A DNA stretch of 64,000 bases. Origin: Verrucomicrobiota bacterium. Lineage in GTDB: Bacteria > Verrucomicrobiota > Verrucomicrobiia > Chthoniobacterales > Terrimicrobiaceae. The stretch is taken from assembly GCA_026398275.1 (NCBI GenBank), contig JAPLTF010000032.1:166731-230730 (forward strand), given 5' to 3'. Positions within the stretch are counted from its first letter, which is position 1, and each line of letters begins with the position of its first letter. A program made the position numbers and the translations under genes. The notes beneath the pieces were generated by a model that saw only the letters and a list, made by a program, of their open reading frames with translations, was not told where the DNA came from and did not search any database. Of this stretch, positions 1-9,423 are shown one piece after another.

Positions 1-198
1 GAGTCGGTCTTCGACATGCCCGTCCACCTCACGCGCGCCCAGGCGGTCTCGGGCCCGACGTCCGCATTTGAGAATCCGCAGTTTTCCACGTGCATCGGCC
101 TCGCGAAATATGCGCAGGCGGTCCGCTCCGAGATGCCGGAACCGTCGTTTCTTGGCAATATTTTCGGGAAAGTGTTTAAAAAATTCCGTTCGTCCTAG
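1..198 (+). CDS. ftsA: Cell division protein FtsA, C-terminal fragment
   Basis: The window opens inside this gene; 65 codons remain before the TAG. The residues VFDMPVHL near the beginning and the later stretch with GLAKYAQAV resemble the end of the FtsA actin-like fold, where a conserved Gly-Leu helix precedes a linker. The tail ending FGKVFKKFRSS is short and basic and fits the amphipathic membrane-binding helix of FtsA. The gene lies six bases before ftsZ, the usual order in the division and cell-wall cluster. The family call rests on these short matches plus context; the catalytic part is outside the window. Confidence 0.75.
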   Translation, partial: ESVFDMPVHLTRAQAVSGPTSAFENPQFSTCIGLAKYAQAVRSEMPEPSFLGNIFGKVFKKFRSS

Positions 199-204
199 AG
201 TCCT

Positions 205-1560
205 ATGATCTCGTTTCCAAAATATCTCGACCGTTCGCAAACTCCGGTGGTGCGGCTTGTGGGGCTCGGAAATGCGGGGGTCAACCTCGCGGACCGGATC
301 ACCATGGCCGGAGTGCCCGGGCTGGAAACCGTGGCGATCAACTCGGATCAGCAGTCGCTTTCCTCATCGGTCTCACCGGTGAAGGTTTCGCTCGGGCCGC
401 TGACCACCAGGGGGCTGGGGGCCGGCGGAGACCCGGAGATCGGATTGGATGCGGCGAAGGAGTCGCTCTCGGAGATCGAGGAGGCGCTTGCGGGTTCGGA
501 TATCCTATTTCTTTGTGCCGGCCTTGGCGGGGGAACCGCCTCGGGCGCGGGAGGAATGGTTGCCGAGGCGGCGAAGCAGACCGGAGCCCTCCTGATCGCG
601 ATCGTCACGACGCCGTTCGGATTCGAGGGGCGCCGCCGGACCTCGCAGGCGGCAGCAGCAGTCCAGGAGATCGGCGCGCATGCCGACGCCGTAATCCATT
701 TTGAAAACGACCGGATGGCGGAGCTGGCCGCGCCGAAATCCGGAGTGGCCGAGACATTTGCCGCCTGCGACGAGTTGCTCTGCGGATGCATTTCTGCGGT
801 CGCCCACCTGATTTCCGCCCGCGGTCCGCTGGGCGTCGGCCTTCCGGACCTTCTCTCTGTGCTGAATGCCGGGAACGGCGGATGTCTTTTCGGAACCGGA
901 GCCTCCGCCGGCGACAACCGCGCCCATGAGGCCCTGGAGCGCGCGCTGAAGAGCCCGCTTCTGGACCGGGGACGTCTCCTCGATGAGGCTGCGAGCGTCC
1001 TTGTCCATCTCTCCGGCCCGCCTTCGCTTTCGTTCGCCGAGGTGGGGGCCATCATGCAGGAGATCGCCCGCCAGGCCTCGGAGGGGTCGATGCTCCATCT
1101 CGGGGTCAGCACATCGCAGGACAAGAATGCGCCGGTCGTCGTGACGATCCTCGCGAAGGCCGGAGCGGCCGCCCCCGCTGCCGCGCCAGCCGTCCGTCCC
1201 CGCCCGTCTCCAGCGGTGGAACGCCCGCCCAAACCCCGGCCGGTGCCCGTTGAGCCGGAACCCGAACGGTCGGTCTCACCCGATCCCTCCCCGTCGCACG
1301 AAGCAGCGGAAGCTCCGGAACCGGAGCCCCTGCCGGAACCCGCGCCCGTCCGACAGGTCCCACCGCCGCGCCCCGCCGCACAGCAGCCGCCGCCAAAGCC
1401 GCATCCCGCGACGAAACCGGCTTCGCCGAAAATCAAACAGGAAACCCTCCAGTTCGAACCGGTCGCCCGGGGAAGATTCGAGAAAATCGAACCGACGATC
1501 GTCGAGGGCGAGGATCTCGATGTGCCGACATTCCTGCGCTTGAATGTGAAAAAACCCTGA
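205..1560 (+). CDS. ftsZ: Divergent FtsZ, tubulin-like cell division GTPase
   Basis: This 451-residue protein should polymerise into the division ring. The Rossmann-like start (VRLVGLGNAGVN, residues 16-27) and the tubulin signature loop GGGTASG (108-114) identify FtsZ. Two features are odd. The signature reads TASG where TGTG is usual. The T7 synergy loop, normally NxDxxD, reads GVGLPD (210-215), so the first Asn and Asp are missing and only the last Asp remains. A Pro-rich linker (about 320-405) leads to a C-terminal peptide with VPTFLRL, like the FtsA/ZipA-binding tail. Length is slightly above the typical 380-420 because of the linker. The first ATG, six bases after ftsA, is the start. 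Confidence 0.9.
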   Translation: MISFPKYLDRSQTPVVRLVGLGNAGVNLADRITMAGVPGLETVAINSDQQSLSSSVSPVKVSLGPLTTRGLGAGGDPEIGLDAAKESLSEIEEALAGSDILFLCAGLGGGTASGAGGMVAEAAKQTGALLIAIVTTPFGFEGRRRTSQAAAAVQEIGAHADAVIHFENDRMAELAAPKSGVAETFAACDELLCGCISAVAHLISARGPLGVGLPDLLSVLNAGNGGCLFGTGASAGDNRAHEALERALKSPLLDRGRLLDEAASVLVHLSGPPSLSFAEVGAIMQEIARQASEGSMLHLGVSTSQDKNAPVVVTILAKAGAAAPAAAPAVRPRPSPAVERPPKPRPVPVEPEPERSVSPDPSPSHEAAEAPEPEPLPEPAPVRQVPPPRPAAQQPPPKPHPATKPASPKIKQETLQFEPVARGRFEKIEPTIVEGEDLDVPTFLRLNVKKP

Positions 1561-1751
1561 TCCCGGGATGTTTCGCCGGACATTCTTTCAACGTGCGGCC
1601 CGCTGATTGGGGCTGCGACCGTGCGGATCGGAGGTCTCATCCCCTCAACTACCCCGACTTGATCCCCGCCGCCTCGATCCAATCCCGCGTCTCATTTTAC
1701 AGGGTGAGATGCGTATTTACAACTCCGCAGATCCTGTCTTGAGTTGCGGGC

Positions 1752-3416
1752 ATGAATTTTTCCCTCGGCGTGGATTATGGAAGCAACTCGGTGCGCGCGC
1801 TGGTGGTGCGGTGCTCCGATGGCAGGGAACTCGGTGCCTGCGTCGTCGGCTACCCCTCCGGCAAGGAGGGCATCCTGCTCGACGGCAAAGACCACCATCT
1901 CGCGCGGCAACATCCGGGAGATTATCTGACCGCGCTGGAGAAATGCGTGCGCGGGGCGCTGGCGGAGGCTGCAAAAACGAAGGGGTTTCGCGCGGACCGG
2001 ATCATCGGCATCGGGGTGGACACGACCGGGTCGAGCCCGATCCCGGTGGACGCCGCAAACCGCGCGCTCGGGACGGTCGCGAAGTGGAGGAAAAATCTGA
2101 ACGCCCAATGCTGGCTCTGGAAAGACCACACCAGCTGGCGCGAGGCGGCGCGGATCACGGAGCTCGCCGCGAAGCACCGTCCGCAATTCATCGCGAAGTG
2201 CGGCAACACGTATTCCTCGGAATGGTTCTGGAGCAAGATCTGGCACTGCCTGAAAACCGACCGGGCAGTTTTTGACGCGGCGTATTCCTGGGTCGAGCTT
2301 TCGGACTGGATTCCGTCCGTTCTTGCAGGGGTGACGGATCCACGGGAGGTCCGCCGCGGGATCTGCGCGGCCGGGCACAAGGCGCTCTACTGCGATGAGT
2401 GGGGCGGGCTGCCGGACAAAAAGTTTCTTTCGATGCTGGATCCGAAGCTGGCCGGCCTCCGCGACCGGCTCTACGCGAAGGCGCACGATGCGACCGCGTC
2501 TGCGGGCGCGCTCTGCAAGGCCTGGGCCGGGCGGCTCCGCCTGCGCGCGGGGATTCCGATCGCGATCGGCGAGATGGATGTCCACTACGGGGCGATCGGG
2601 AGCGGGATCGCCGAGGGGACGCTCGTGAAGGTCATCGGCACATCGACATGCGATTGCGCGGTCGTTCCGGCCACAAAAAATGTCGCCGACATCCCCGGGA
2701 TCTGCGGGATCGTCAAAGGCGCGATTCTGCCGGGGTTCTACGGGATCGAGGCCGGGCAGTCGGCGGTCGGGGATATTTTCAAGTGGTGGATCGAAACCGT
2801 CTGTGCGGGCGACGCCGCGCTCTACGGACGGCTGGAAAAGGAAGCCGCCGCGAAGGCTCCGGGGGCGAGCGGGCTCCTTGCGCTGGATTGGAACAACGGG
2901 AACCGCACGATCCTTGTGGACCCGATGCTCACCGGGCTTTTGGTGGGGACGACGCTGCACACGACACGCGCGGAAATTTACCGTGCGCTGATCGAGGCGA
3001 CCGCGTTCGGTGCGCGGGCGATCATCGAGAGGATCGAGGAATACGGGGTGCCGGTGAAGCGGGTTGTCTGCGCCGGCGGCATCGCGGAGAAGAGCCCGAT
3101 GCTCATGCAGATCTACGCCGATGTCACCGGGCGCACGATGCAGGTCGCGGGGTCGAGCCAGGCCTGCGCGCTCGGCTCGGCGGTATCGGCCGCCGTCCTG
3201 GCGGGCGAGTTCCGAGATTTTCCATCCGCCCAGAAGGCGATGACCTCGGTGAAGCCGGTGCAATACAAGCCGCGCCCGGCGGCCCGCAAAACCTACAACC
3301 GGCTCTACCGGCTCTACATGGGGCTGCACGACGCGTTCGGCGGGGTCAACCGTGCCTCCGACCTCTCCCGCACGATGAAAGAACTTCTCGAAATCCAACA
3401 ATCCGTCACAAAATGA
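1752..3416 (+). CDS. araB: Ribulokinase AraB (FGGY kinase)
   Basis: The 554-residue protein phosphorylates L-ribulose with ATP to L-ribulose 5-phosphate. The N-terminal phosphate-binding motif [12 protein letters not shown] (residues 7-18) and the GVDTTGSSP stretch (about 93-101) are typical of ribulokinases. The C-terminal region has the FGGY signature zone with [19 protein letters not shown], and the length matches AraB (about 550). It is the first gene of an araBAD operon; its TGA overlaps the araA start as ATGA. The 191 bases before it show no clear regulator site, and no AraC-type regulator is present in the window. Confidence 0.93.
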   Translation: MNFSLGVDYGSNSVRALVVRCSDGRELGACVVGYPSGKEGILLDGKDHHLARQHPGDYLTALEKCVRGALAEAAKTKGFRADRIIGIGVDTTGSSPIPVDAANRALGTVAKWRKNLNAQCWLWKDHTSWREAARITELAAKHRPQFIAKCGNTYSSEWFWSKIWHCLKTDRAVFDAAYSWVELSDWIPSVLAGVTDPREVRRGICAAGHKALYCDEWGGLPDKKFLSMLDPKLAGLRDRLYAKAHDATASAGALCKAWAGRLRLRAGIPIAIGEMDVHYGAIGSGIAEGTLVKVIGTSTCDCAVVPATKNVADIPGICGIVKGAILPGFYGIEAGQSAVGDIFKWWIETVCAGDAALYGRLEKEAAAKAPGASGLLALDWNNGNRTILVDPMLTGLLVGTTLHTTRAEIYRALIEATAFGARAIIERIEEYGVPVKRVVCAGGIAEKSPMLMQIYADVTGRTMQVAGSSQACALGSAVSAAVLAGEFRDFPSAQKAMTSVKPVQYKPRPAARKTYNRLYRLYMGLHDAFGGVNRASDLSRTMKELLEIQQSVTK

Positions 3417-4903
3417 AAACTCCCGAAATCTGGTTCCTCACCGGCAGCCAGCACCTCTACGGTCCCGAGACTCTCAAGCAGGTTGCATCCAACGCCCAGG
3501 CGATCGCCAAAGGGCTGAACCTTCCGCTGCCGCTCGTCTTCAAGCCGGTTCTCACGACGCCGGATGCCATCCGCACGACGCTCCTGGAGGCGAATTCCGA
3601 TCCGTCCTGCGCGGGCCTGATCCTGTGGATGCACACGTTCTCCCCGTCGAAAATGTGGATTGGCGGGCTCTCCGCGCTGCGGAAGCCGTTCCTGCATCTT
3701 CACACCCAGTTCAACCGCGACCTGCCGTGGGGCTCGATCGACATGGATTTCATGAACCTGAACCAGTCGGCTCATGGCGACCGCGAGGCCGGGTTCATCC
3801 ACTCGCGCATGCGGCTCTCGCGCAAGGTCGTCGTCGGGCATTGGCAGGATCCCGAAGTCGTCGGGCGGATCGCCGCATGGGTCCGCGCCGCGCGCGCGTG
3901 GCACGACTGGCAGGGGGCGAAGTTTGTGAGGTTCGGGGACAACATGCGGCAGGTCGCGGTCACTGAAGGCGACAAGGTCTCCGCGGAAATGACGTTCGGA
4001 TTTTCGGTCAATGGGCACGGGGTCGGCGATCTTGCCGCCGCGCTGCGCGATGTCTCCGACAAGGCCGTGACCGGGCTCGCCGGCGAATATGCGGACGCCT
4101 ACACGCTCGCTCCATCGATGGCCAAAGGCGGGGACCGCCACGAATCGCTCCGCGACGCGGCGCGCATCGAGCTCGCCCTGCGCGGGTTCCTTGAAAAGGG
4201 AGGCTTCTCGGGATTCACGACCACGTTCGAGGATCTCCACGGGCTCAAGCAATTGCCCGGGATCGCCGTCCAGCGGCTCATGGCCGACGGGTATGGCTTC
4301 GGTGCGGAGGGCGACTGGAAGACTGCGGCGCTCCTGAGAGCGATGAAAGTCATGGCCTCGGATCTCGGCGGAAAAACCTCGTTCATGGAGGATTACACCT
4401 ACCACCTCGAACCAGGAAACCACCTCGTGCTCGGCTCGCACATGCTCGAAGTGTGCCCTTCGATTGCCGCTGCAAAACCCTCCTGCGTGATTCATCCGCT
4501 CGGCATCGGCGGCAAGGAGGATCCCGTCCGCCTGGTCTTCGACGCGCCGGCCGGACCCGCGCTCAACGCGACGCTCGTGGACCTCGGAAACCGGTTCCGC
4601 ATGATCGTCAACGAAGTGGACGCCATCACCCCGCCGCAGCCGCTGCCGAACCTTCCCGTGGCCCGAGCCGTCTGGAAGTGCCGCCCGGATTTCAAGACCG
4701 CGTGCGGCGCATGGATCCAGGCCGGGGGCGCCCACCATACCGCCTACAGCTACACGGTGACGCGCGAGCACCTGGAGGATTTTTCCGCGATGGCGGGCAT
4801 CGAATTTCTTGTCATCGGAAACGAGACCCGCCTCGATGATTTCAAAAAGGAACTGCGCTTCAACGAGGTTTATCACCACCTTGCCGGAGGGTTTGTCGCG
4901 TGA
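3413..4903 (+). CDS. araA: L-arabinose isomerase AraA
   Basis: This 496-residue enzyme interconverts L-arabinose and L-ribulose using Mn2+. The start [16 protein letters not shown] is the hallmark of AraA. The metal ligands lie in recognisable places: Glu in the FMEDYTYHL region, Glu and His in [10 protein letters not shown], and the GGAHHTAYS histidines near the C-terminus. The reading frame stays open far upstream through araB, but the ATG at 3413 restores the canonical N-terminus and gives a four-base ATGA overlap with araB. It overlaps araD by GTGA at the other end, so the three proteins are probably translationally coupled. Confidence 0.96.
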   Translation: MKTPEIWFLTGSQHLYGPETLKQVASNAQAIAKGLNLPLPLVFKPVLTTPDAIRTTLLEANSDPSCAGLILWMHTFSPSKMWIGGLSALRKPFLHLHTQFNRDLPWGSIDMDFMNLNQSAHGDREAGFIHSRMRLSRKVVVGHWQDPEVVGRIAAWVRAARAWHDWQGAKFVRFGDNMRQVAVTEGDKVSAEMTFGFSVNGHGVGDLAAALRDVSDKAVTGLAGEYADAYTLAPSMAKGGDRHESLRDAARIELALRGFLEKGGFSGFTTTFEDLHGLKQLPGIAVQRLMADGYGFGAEGDWKTAALLRAMKVMASDLGGKTSFMEDYTYHLEPGNHLVLGSHMLEVCPSIAAAKPSCVIHPLGIGGKEDPVRLVFDAPAGPALNATLVDLGNRFRMIVNEVDAITPPQPLPNLPVARAVWKCRPDFKTACGAWIQAGGAHHTAYSYTVTREHLEDFSAMAGIEFLVIGNETRLDDFKKELRFNEVYHHLAGGFVA

Positions 4904-5604
4904 GCGATTTTGAATCCCTCCGCGAAGAATGCCATGCCGCGAACGTGGCCCTGCCGGCCACCGGGCTGGTGGACCTGACATTCGGCAACGTCAGCGTCTG
5001 CGACCGCGAGCTCGGAGTTTTTGCCATCAAGCCCAGCGGGGTCGCCTACGACCGGCTGGTTCCGGCGGACATGGTGATCGTCGATTTTGATGGCCGGGTT
5101 GTGGACGGCTCCCTGCGCCCGTCATCCGACACGCCGACCCACCGACGCCTTTTTCTCGGTTTTCCCGGGATCCGTTCGGTCGTGCACACCCACTCGCGCC
5201 ACGCGGTGGCATTCGCCCAGGCCGCGGCGGAGATCCCGGTTTTCGGAACCACCCACGCCGACTATTTCCGCGGCTCCGTGCCGGTGACCCGCGCGCTGAC
5301 TGCCGGGGAGGTCGAGGCTGACTACGAATGGGAAACCGGCAACGTCATCGTCGAGCGGTTTTCCGACATGGACCCATTGGATTCCCCGGCCGTTCTGGTC
5401 CGCAACCACGGCCCGTTCGCATGGGGGCCGTCTGGCGAGAAAGCCGTCGAAACCGCGCTGGCGCTTGAGATCGTGGCAAACATGGCGCTGAAGACCCTCG
5501 CCATCAATCCCGCAGCACATCGTCTGGGCCGGCATCTCGTGGAAAAACACTTTCTCAGGAAGCACGGAGATGCGGCCTATTACGGCCAATCCTCGCCGGG
5601 GTAG
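4900..5604 (+). CDS. araD: L-ribulose-5-phosphate 4-epimerase AraD
   Basis: The 234-residue class II aldolase/epimerase converts L-ribulose 5-phosphate to D-xylulose 5-phosphate, feeding the pentose phosphate pathway. Visible motifs are the glycine-rich FGNVSV near residue 28, the KPSGV loop, the Zn-binding VHTHSRHA (about residues 87-94) and the TTHADYF motif. It starts with GTG, overlapping the araA stop as GTGA. Its last 25 bases overlap the converging DCC-family gene on the other strand. Length equals that of the family (about 230). Confidence 0.93.
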   Translation: MSDFESLREECHAANVALPATGLVDLTFGNVSVCDRELGVFAIKPSGVAYDRLVPADMVIVDFDGRVVDGSLRPSSDTPTHRRLFLGFPGIRSVVHTHSRHAVAFAQAAAEIPVFGTTHADYFRGSVPVTRALTAGEVEADYEWETGNVIVERFSDMDPLDSPAVLVRNHGPFAWGPSGEKAVETALALEIVANMALKTLAINPAAHRLGRHLVEKHFLRKHGDAAYYGQSSPG

Positions 5605-5954
5605 TGCGGATTCGAGTAGAAGCCCCGGCGGGCAGCCACGCCGGCATAGAGAGCCTCTGCCAGGCGCGCGAAGCCAGGCGCCTTGCGATAAAGCGTCAAG
5701 GCCATCCGGCCATACCATGTCGCCGTGGCCAGTGCGGAAAACACCGCCTCCGCACCGGAGCAGATGGAGCCGTCCGCGCCGATCCACTGCACGGCGCGCG
5801 CGAAGTTCTCCGGCGGGACCTGGGGAAATTTCGGCCCAGCGATCTGCGAGGGTTCATACAGGACGCGGTCGCCGGTGACCGCCTTCCATGCTCCGACCCA
5901 CCGGCAGCAAAACCGGCAGTCGCCATCATAGATCAGCAGAGGCTTTGCGGGCAC
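5580..5954 (-). CDS. DCC-family (DUF393) thiol-disulfide oxidoreductase-like protein
   Basis: About 124 residues beginning with a GTG. The motif YDGDCRFC, close to the N-terminus, is the DxxCxxC signature of the DCC/YuxK family, and the length (110-140) fits. These proteins are thought to be thioredoxin-like, but their substrates are unknown. The reading frame is open further upstream, where the sequence looks non-coding, so the start is uncertain; another GTG lies at 5993. The gene converges on araD with a 25-base overlap. Confidence 0.65.
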   Translation of the reverse strand: MPAKPLLIYDGDCRFCCRWVGAWKAVTGDRVLYEPSQIAGPKFPQVPPENFARAVQWIGADGSICSGAEAVFSALATATWYGRMALTLYRKAPGFARLAEALYAGVAARRGFYSNPHYPGEDWP

Positions 5955-6018
5955 TTGGACATGTTGCTCTCTTGCCGGCGGGATTCCAAACACAAACGCC
6001 CACCTGCGAGGCAACGGC

Positions 6019-6936
6019 CTACTCCGCTGCGGCCGCCGATGGGGAAGCCGATCGGGCTGCGAGGGCGAGGTCCTCTTTTTCCTCCTCCGCGCGACGGTTA
6101 ATGACGAAGGTGTTGTTGTCGCCGAACGTGGCCCAGGGGCCGGCGGGGACGTCGGCGAATTCCACGAATTTCCAATCCGTGACATCTGTGTCGTCCATGC
6201 CGAGAAAGTCGCGGACAGCGGGCGAGACGTCGAGGCCCGCGCCCTGGTTGAGATTGGGCTGGGGCCTTTCATTGCCGAAGACGTAGTCCGCATGGTCGGT
6301 GCGGAACGGGCCGGCATCCTCCCACTGCGCATAGCAGACGCGGCTCCCCCGCCGGATCGCGATCCACCGGCCTTTGCAAACGGACCGGGAGGCAGATTGG
6401 TATTCCTTTTTGAACCAGGGAATAACCTGCATGGCTTCGGGTTTGTGGCCCTTTGAGGTCATGTCATTGTAGGGAAGGGCGATGTAGAAGGGATTTTGGC
6501 GGGGCGTGAATGCCTGCGGGATGTAGTTGCTCCGCCGCTCGCCGCGCTGGGGCGTATCCGTGCCGCCGTAGTTCTCCGCCCACCGGGAATCCCAGCAACT
6601 CTTGCGGTTCGGGACGGGATTGTTGGCCGAGGGCTTCTCGCCGATCCAGAAAGTCGTGGTGACAATGGCAGTGCGCCACGGATACTGAGGGATGGCGTCG
6701 GAGGGGGGGGGATCGGTGCGTGGAGTGGAGTCCGAGGACCAGGAATCATTCTCAAAGGAGAGCTGGGTGCTTCCCGCCTTCTTCGTTTTCGGGGAATCAA
6801 CAGTCCTGATGGTGGCCCCGGGCGAGGAGGTCAGGCTGGCCGCGGAATACATGGCCACCCCGATCCAGCGAATAAAGGATTTTCTCTTCTGATGCCGACG
6901 GCGGTCGCGGATGTGAGAGCAACGGTGCCTGCTCAT
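6019..6936 (-). CDS. Uncharacterised secreted-looking protein with a possible double-psi beta-barrel
   Basis: 305 residues. The N-terminus is strongly basic (RDRRRHQKRKSF), followed by a short hydrophobic stretch, which suggests a membrane anchor or signal sequence. The C-terminal half contains WEDAGPF, then GLDVSPAVRDFLGM and WKFVEF. The spacing of these recalls the RlpA/expansin barrel, where a GPF motif is followed by an Asp-Leu-Ser-x-x-Ala helix. That resemblance is my inference. The tail is Ala/Ser-rich and low in complexity. The alternative is a family-specific unknown. The start was taken at the first ATG and may lie later. Confidence 0.55.
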   Translation of the reverse strand: MSRHRCSHIRDRRRHQKRKSFIRWIGVAMYSAASLTSSPGATIRTVDSPKTKKAGSTQLSFENDSWSSDSTPRTDPPPSDAIPQYPWRTAIVTTTFWIGEKPSANNPVPNRKSCWDSRWAENYGGTDTPQRGERRSNYIPQAFTPRQNPFYIALPYNDMTSKGHKPEAMQVIPWFKKEYQSASRSVCKGRWIAIRRGSRVCYAQWEDAGPFRTDHADYVFGNERPQPNLNQGAGLDVSPAVRDFLGMDDTDVTDWKFVEFADVPAGPWATFGDNNTFVINRRAEEEKEDLALAARSASPSAAAAE

Positions 6937-7002
6937 GGGAGAATGTCGGCCATGGGCAGGGCATTTGCAAATGACGGAAACCCGCGCAGACGGCCTGCGA
7001 CA

Positions 7003-7020
7003 CTCAATGCGTTCATTGAG
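7003..7020. promoter_or_regulatory. Small perfect inverted repeat
   Basis: CTCAATG, four bases, CATTGAG, about 70 bases before the start of the secreted-looking protein and downstream of the MFS gene. There is no T-run on either side, so an operator is more likely than a terminator. It is the only structured element seen in the 206-base gap 6937-7142. Confidence 0.25.
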
Positions 7021-7142
7021 AGTGCGTTAGCGATTTTTCATCCTGACGCGGTGGAGTTCAGCCGCCCTGCGGTGTCAGGGAGTGACCGCGCGAAGCACCA
7101 AATGCCCGGCCCCGATAGAAACACGGCGGCTCAGCATCGCGG

Positions 7143-8438
7143 CTACACTTCCAGGCGGTCGTCCGCCTTGACCCGCAATGTCAGCACGGCGGCAAGAAGC
7201 AGGCAGAACCCGCCAAACACGACGGCGCTGAGGCGGTTGACCTGCGGGAATTGCTCCATCGCGCGGCTGAGCAGGATGGCCACGAGGATTTGGGGAATGA
7301 CGATGAAGAAATTGAAGATGCCCATGTAGACTCCCATTCGTGCGGGCGGGAGGGAATTTGAGAGCATCGCGTATGGCATCGAGAGGATCGAGGCCCAGGC
7401 GATCCCCACTCCGACGAAGGCCAGCATCAGCAGATGCGGGTCGCGGATGATTCCAACCGACGCCAGTCCGAGGCCTCCGCACGCCAGCGAGATCACGTGG
7501 ATCCACTTCGCGCTCATCACCCGGCCCAGCCAGAGAAAGGCCATGGCCGCAAGGAACGCCACGAAATTGTAGGACGCGAAGCAATTGTTGGCGATCGCGA
7601 TCCCCTGCTTGTAGAGGTCCGAATTCGTATCTGTCGCGCCCATCACATTGCGGGCGACGGCGACAGAAAAAAAGATCCACATGCAAAAGAGCCCCATCCA
7701 CGTGAAGAACTGGACGAGCGCAAGCTGCTTCATGCGCGATGGCATTTCGCGGAACGCGATCAGGATTTCTCCGAGCCCCTCCCCCTTCCGCCGGCGCAAG
7801 GCCTCGAGGTCGTCGGGCGGATACTCGCGGGTCGTGAAAACCGTCCAGAGAACTGCCAGGATGAACACCAGCGCCCCGATCGAGAACGCCCAGTGGACGG
7901 TGGCGGGAATCGGCTGCCCGGGCCCGGTCGCCAGGCTGATCCCGGCGTAGTCGTTCAGCCACTGGGGAAGCTTCGAGGCGATCACGGCACCGGCTCCGAT
8001 GAAGACCGACTGCATCGCAAAACCGACCGTGCGCTGCTCGCTCGGCAGCAGGTCCGCAACGAACGCGCGGAACGGCTCCATGCTGATATTCACCGAGGCA
8101 TCCATCACCCACAGCAGGCCGGCCGCCATCCACAGCGCGGAGGAATGCGGCATCGCCAGAAGCGCGAGGGAGGCCAGGATCGCGCCGACAAGAAAATACG
8201 GCCGCCGGCGACCCATCCGGCCCCACGTTCGGTCGCTCATGTGGCCGATGATCGGCTGAACGATCAGCCCGGTGAGCGGGGCCGCGAGCCAGAGCAGCGG
8301 AAGCTCGCTCTCCTTGGCGCCGAGGTATTCATAGATCGACGACATGTTGCCCATCTGGAGACCCCAGCCAAACTGGATCCCGAAAAAACCGAAACTCATG
8401 TTCCAAATGGCCCAAAAACTCAAACGCGGCTTGTTCAT
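7143..8438 (-). CDS. MFS sugar transporter, SLC45/GPH-like
   Basis: 431 residues with about twelve hydrophobic segments. The stretch around GHMSDRTWGRMGRRRPYF (loop 2-3) is the signature of the sucrose/maltose SLC45-like branch of the major facilitator superfamily. It probably imports a sugar or glycoside by cation symport across the inner membrane. The frame opens at 8480, but the ATG at 8438 begins MNKPRLSFWAIWNMSFG, which matches how such transporters start. Its closeness to araBAD suggests, but does not prove, a pentose or arabinoside substrate. Confidence 0.8.
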   Translation of the reverse strand: MNKPRLSFWAIWNMSFGFFGIQFGWGLQMGNMSSIYEYLGAKESELPLLWLAAPLTGLIVQPIIGHMSDRTWGRMGRRRPYFLVGAILASLALLAMPHSSALWMAAGLLWVMDASVNISMEPFRAFVADLLPSEQRTVGFAMQSVFIGAGAVIASKLPQWLNDYAGISLATGPGQPIPATVHWAFSIGALVFILAVLWTVFTTREYPPDDLEALRRRKGEGLGEILIAFREMPSRMKQLALVQFFTWMGLFCMWIFFSVAVARNVMGATDTNSDLYKQGIAIANNCFASYNFVAFLAAMAFLWLGRVMSAKWIHVISLACGGLGLASVGIIRDPHLLMLAFVGVGIAWASILSMPYAMLSNSLPPARMGVYMGIFNFFIVIPQILVAILLSRAMEQFPQVNRLSAVVFGGFCLLLAAVLTLRVKADDRLEV

Positions 8439-8511
8439 AGGAGGAGCGGGCACGCTATCAGCGCGCGAAACGCAATTCAAACAAAGTTGTTTTTGTATCG
8501 TTCAACCGGCC

Positions 8512-9351
8512 TCAGAACCCGACCGGCCCGTTCGCATAGTGGACGCGTCCGGCGGAAAGCTTTTCCACCTGGATCTCCATGGATTCAAATTGCACGGAGG
8601 CCGACATCGTCGCGACGGAGGTATCGGCGGCATCGTGGCCGCTTCCCACCCGGATGAAACCATATTGCGGGGCAAGGCGGGTGGGATCGTAGCACCACCA
8701 GCGGTCGCCGAGCCACACCTCGAAGAAGGCGTGAAAATCCGGCTGCTGCAGCCCGTAGGCGTAGGCGCAGCCGTAGCGCGCCGGAATTCCCAGTGCGCGG
8801 CAGAAGGTGATGCCGAGGTGGGCAAAATCCCGGCACACCCCGGCGCGCAGGGTCAGGCATTCAACGGCGCTCGTGTGCGCGTCGGTGATGCCGGGCTGGT
8901 AGTCGATGTTTGTGTGGATCCAATTGCAGATCCCCGCCACGCGCTCGTGGCCGGGCGCGAGATCGCCGAAGCTTTTTGCGGCGAGCCGCACGAGCTTGTC
9001 GGATTCGCAATACCGGCTGGGATAAAGGTAGCGCACCACGCCGGACGGCAGGTCCACCAGCGGGGACTCCGGAGGATTCCGCGAACCGCGGGCGGGGGAG
9101 ATATCCCGCTCGACCTCGGCCTCGTAAAAAACCTCCAGGCCGCCGGCCGGCGCGGCGAGCCCATGGAACCGGGTGGTTCCCTCCGGCACGACGTGCTCGC
9201 GGAATTTGATCCCGCGGCTGTTCGAGACGCTCTCCGTCAGGATCCGCTGCGACGCGGTTTTCACGGCCGCCATGTTCAGCAGCAACCAGCCTTCCTGTTC
9301 GATACGGTAGGCGAGCCGGGTGCGGATGGAAAACCGGTGCGTCGTGGACAT
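8512..9351 (-). CDS. Transglutaminase-like cysteine protease family protein
   Basis: 279 residues. The catalytic triad regions are visible: Cys in RAGVCRDFAH, His in DFHAFFEVW, Asp in WWCYDPT. This is the usual layout of bacterial transglutaminase-core proteins, preceded by the N-terminal beta domain they commonly carry. Members act as peptidases or amidases; the substrate here is unknown. The ATG at 9351 is chosen because the residues before it look non-coding. It diverges from the ABC exporter gene with 72 bases between the start codons. Confidence 0.8.
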   Translation of the reverse strand: MSTTHRFSIRTRLAYRIEQEGWLLLNMAAVKTASQRILTESVSNSRGIKFREHVVPEGTTRFHGLAAPAGGLEVFYEAEVERDISPARGSRNPPESPLVDLPSGVVRYLYPSRYCESDKLVRLAAKSFGDLAPGHERVAGICNWIHTNIDYQPGITDAHTSAVECLTLRAGVCRDFAHLGITFCRALGIPARYGCAYAYGLQQPDFHAFFEVWLGDRWWCYDPTRLAPQYGFIRVGSGHDAADTSVATMSASVQFESMEIQVEKLSAGRVHYANGPVGF

Positions 9352-9423
9352 TCGGGGCAGTGTAGACTGCATCAACCCAAAAAGCTTTTGATTTCCGGCG
9401 GGCTGCTACAGAATGCGCGGTTC

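Noticed and set aside
2399..3412. N-terminal extension of AraA through the whole of araB
   Set aside because: The extension is Arg-rich shadow sequence, and the canonical AraA start is at 3413.
348..4981. Long open frames antisense to ftsZ and the ara operon (348-1682, 1692-3401, 3314-4981, minus strand)
   Set aside because: They arise from GC-rich third codon positions of the real genes. Their translations are low-complexity, Arg/Pro-rich and match no family.
8344..9423. N-terminal extension of the ABC exporter
   Set aside because: It runs antisense to the transglutaminase gene and has no transmembrane character; the ATG at 9424 gives the normal exporter start.
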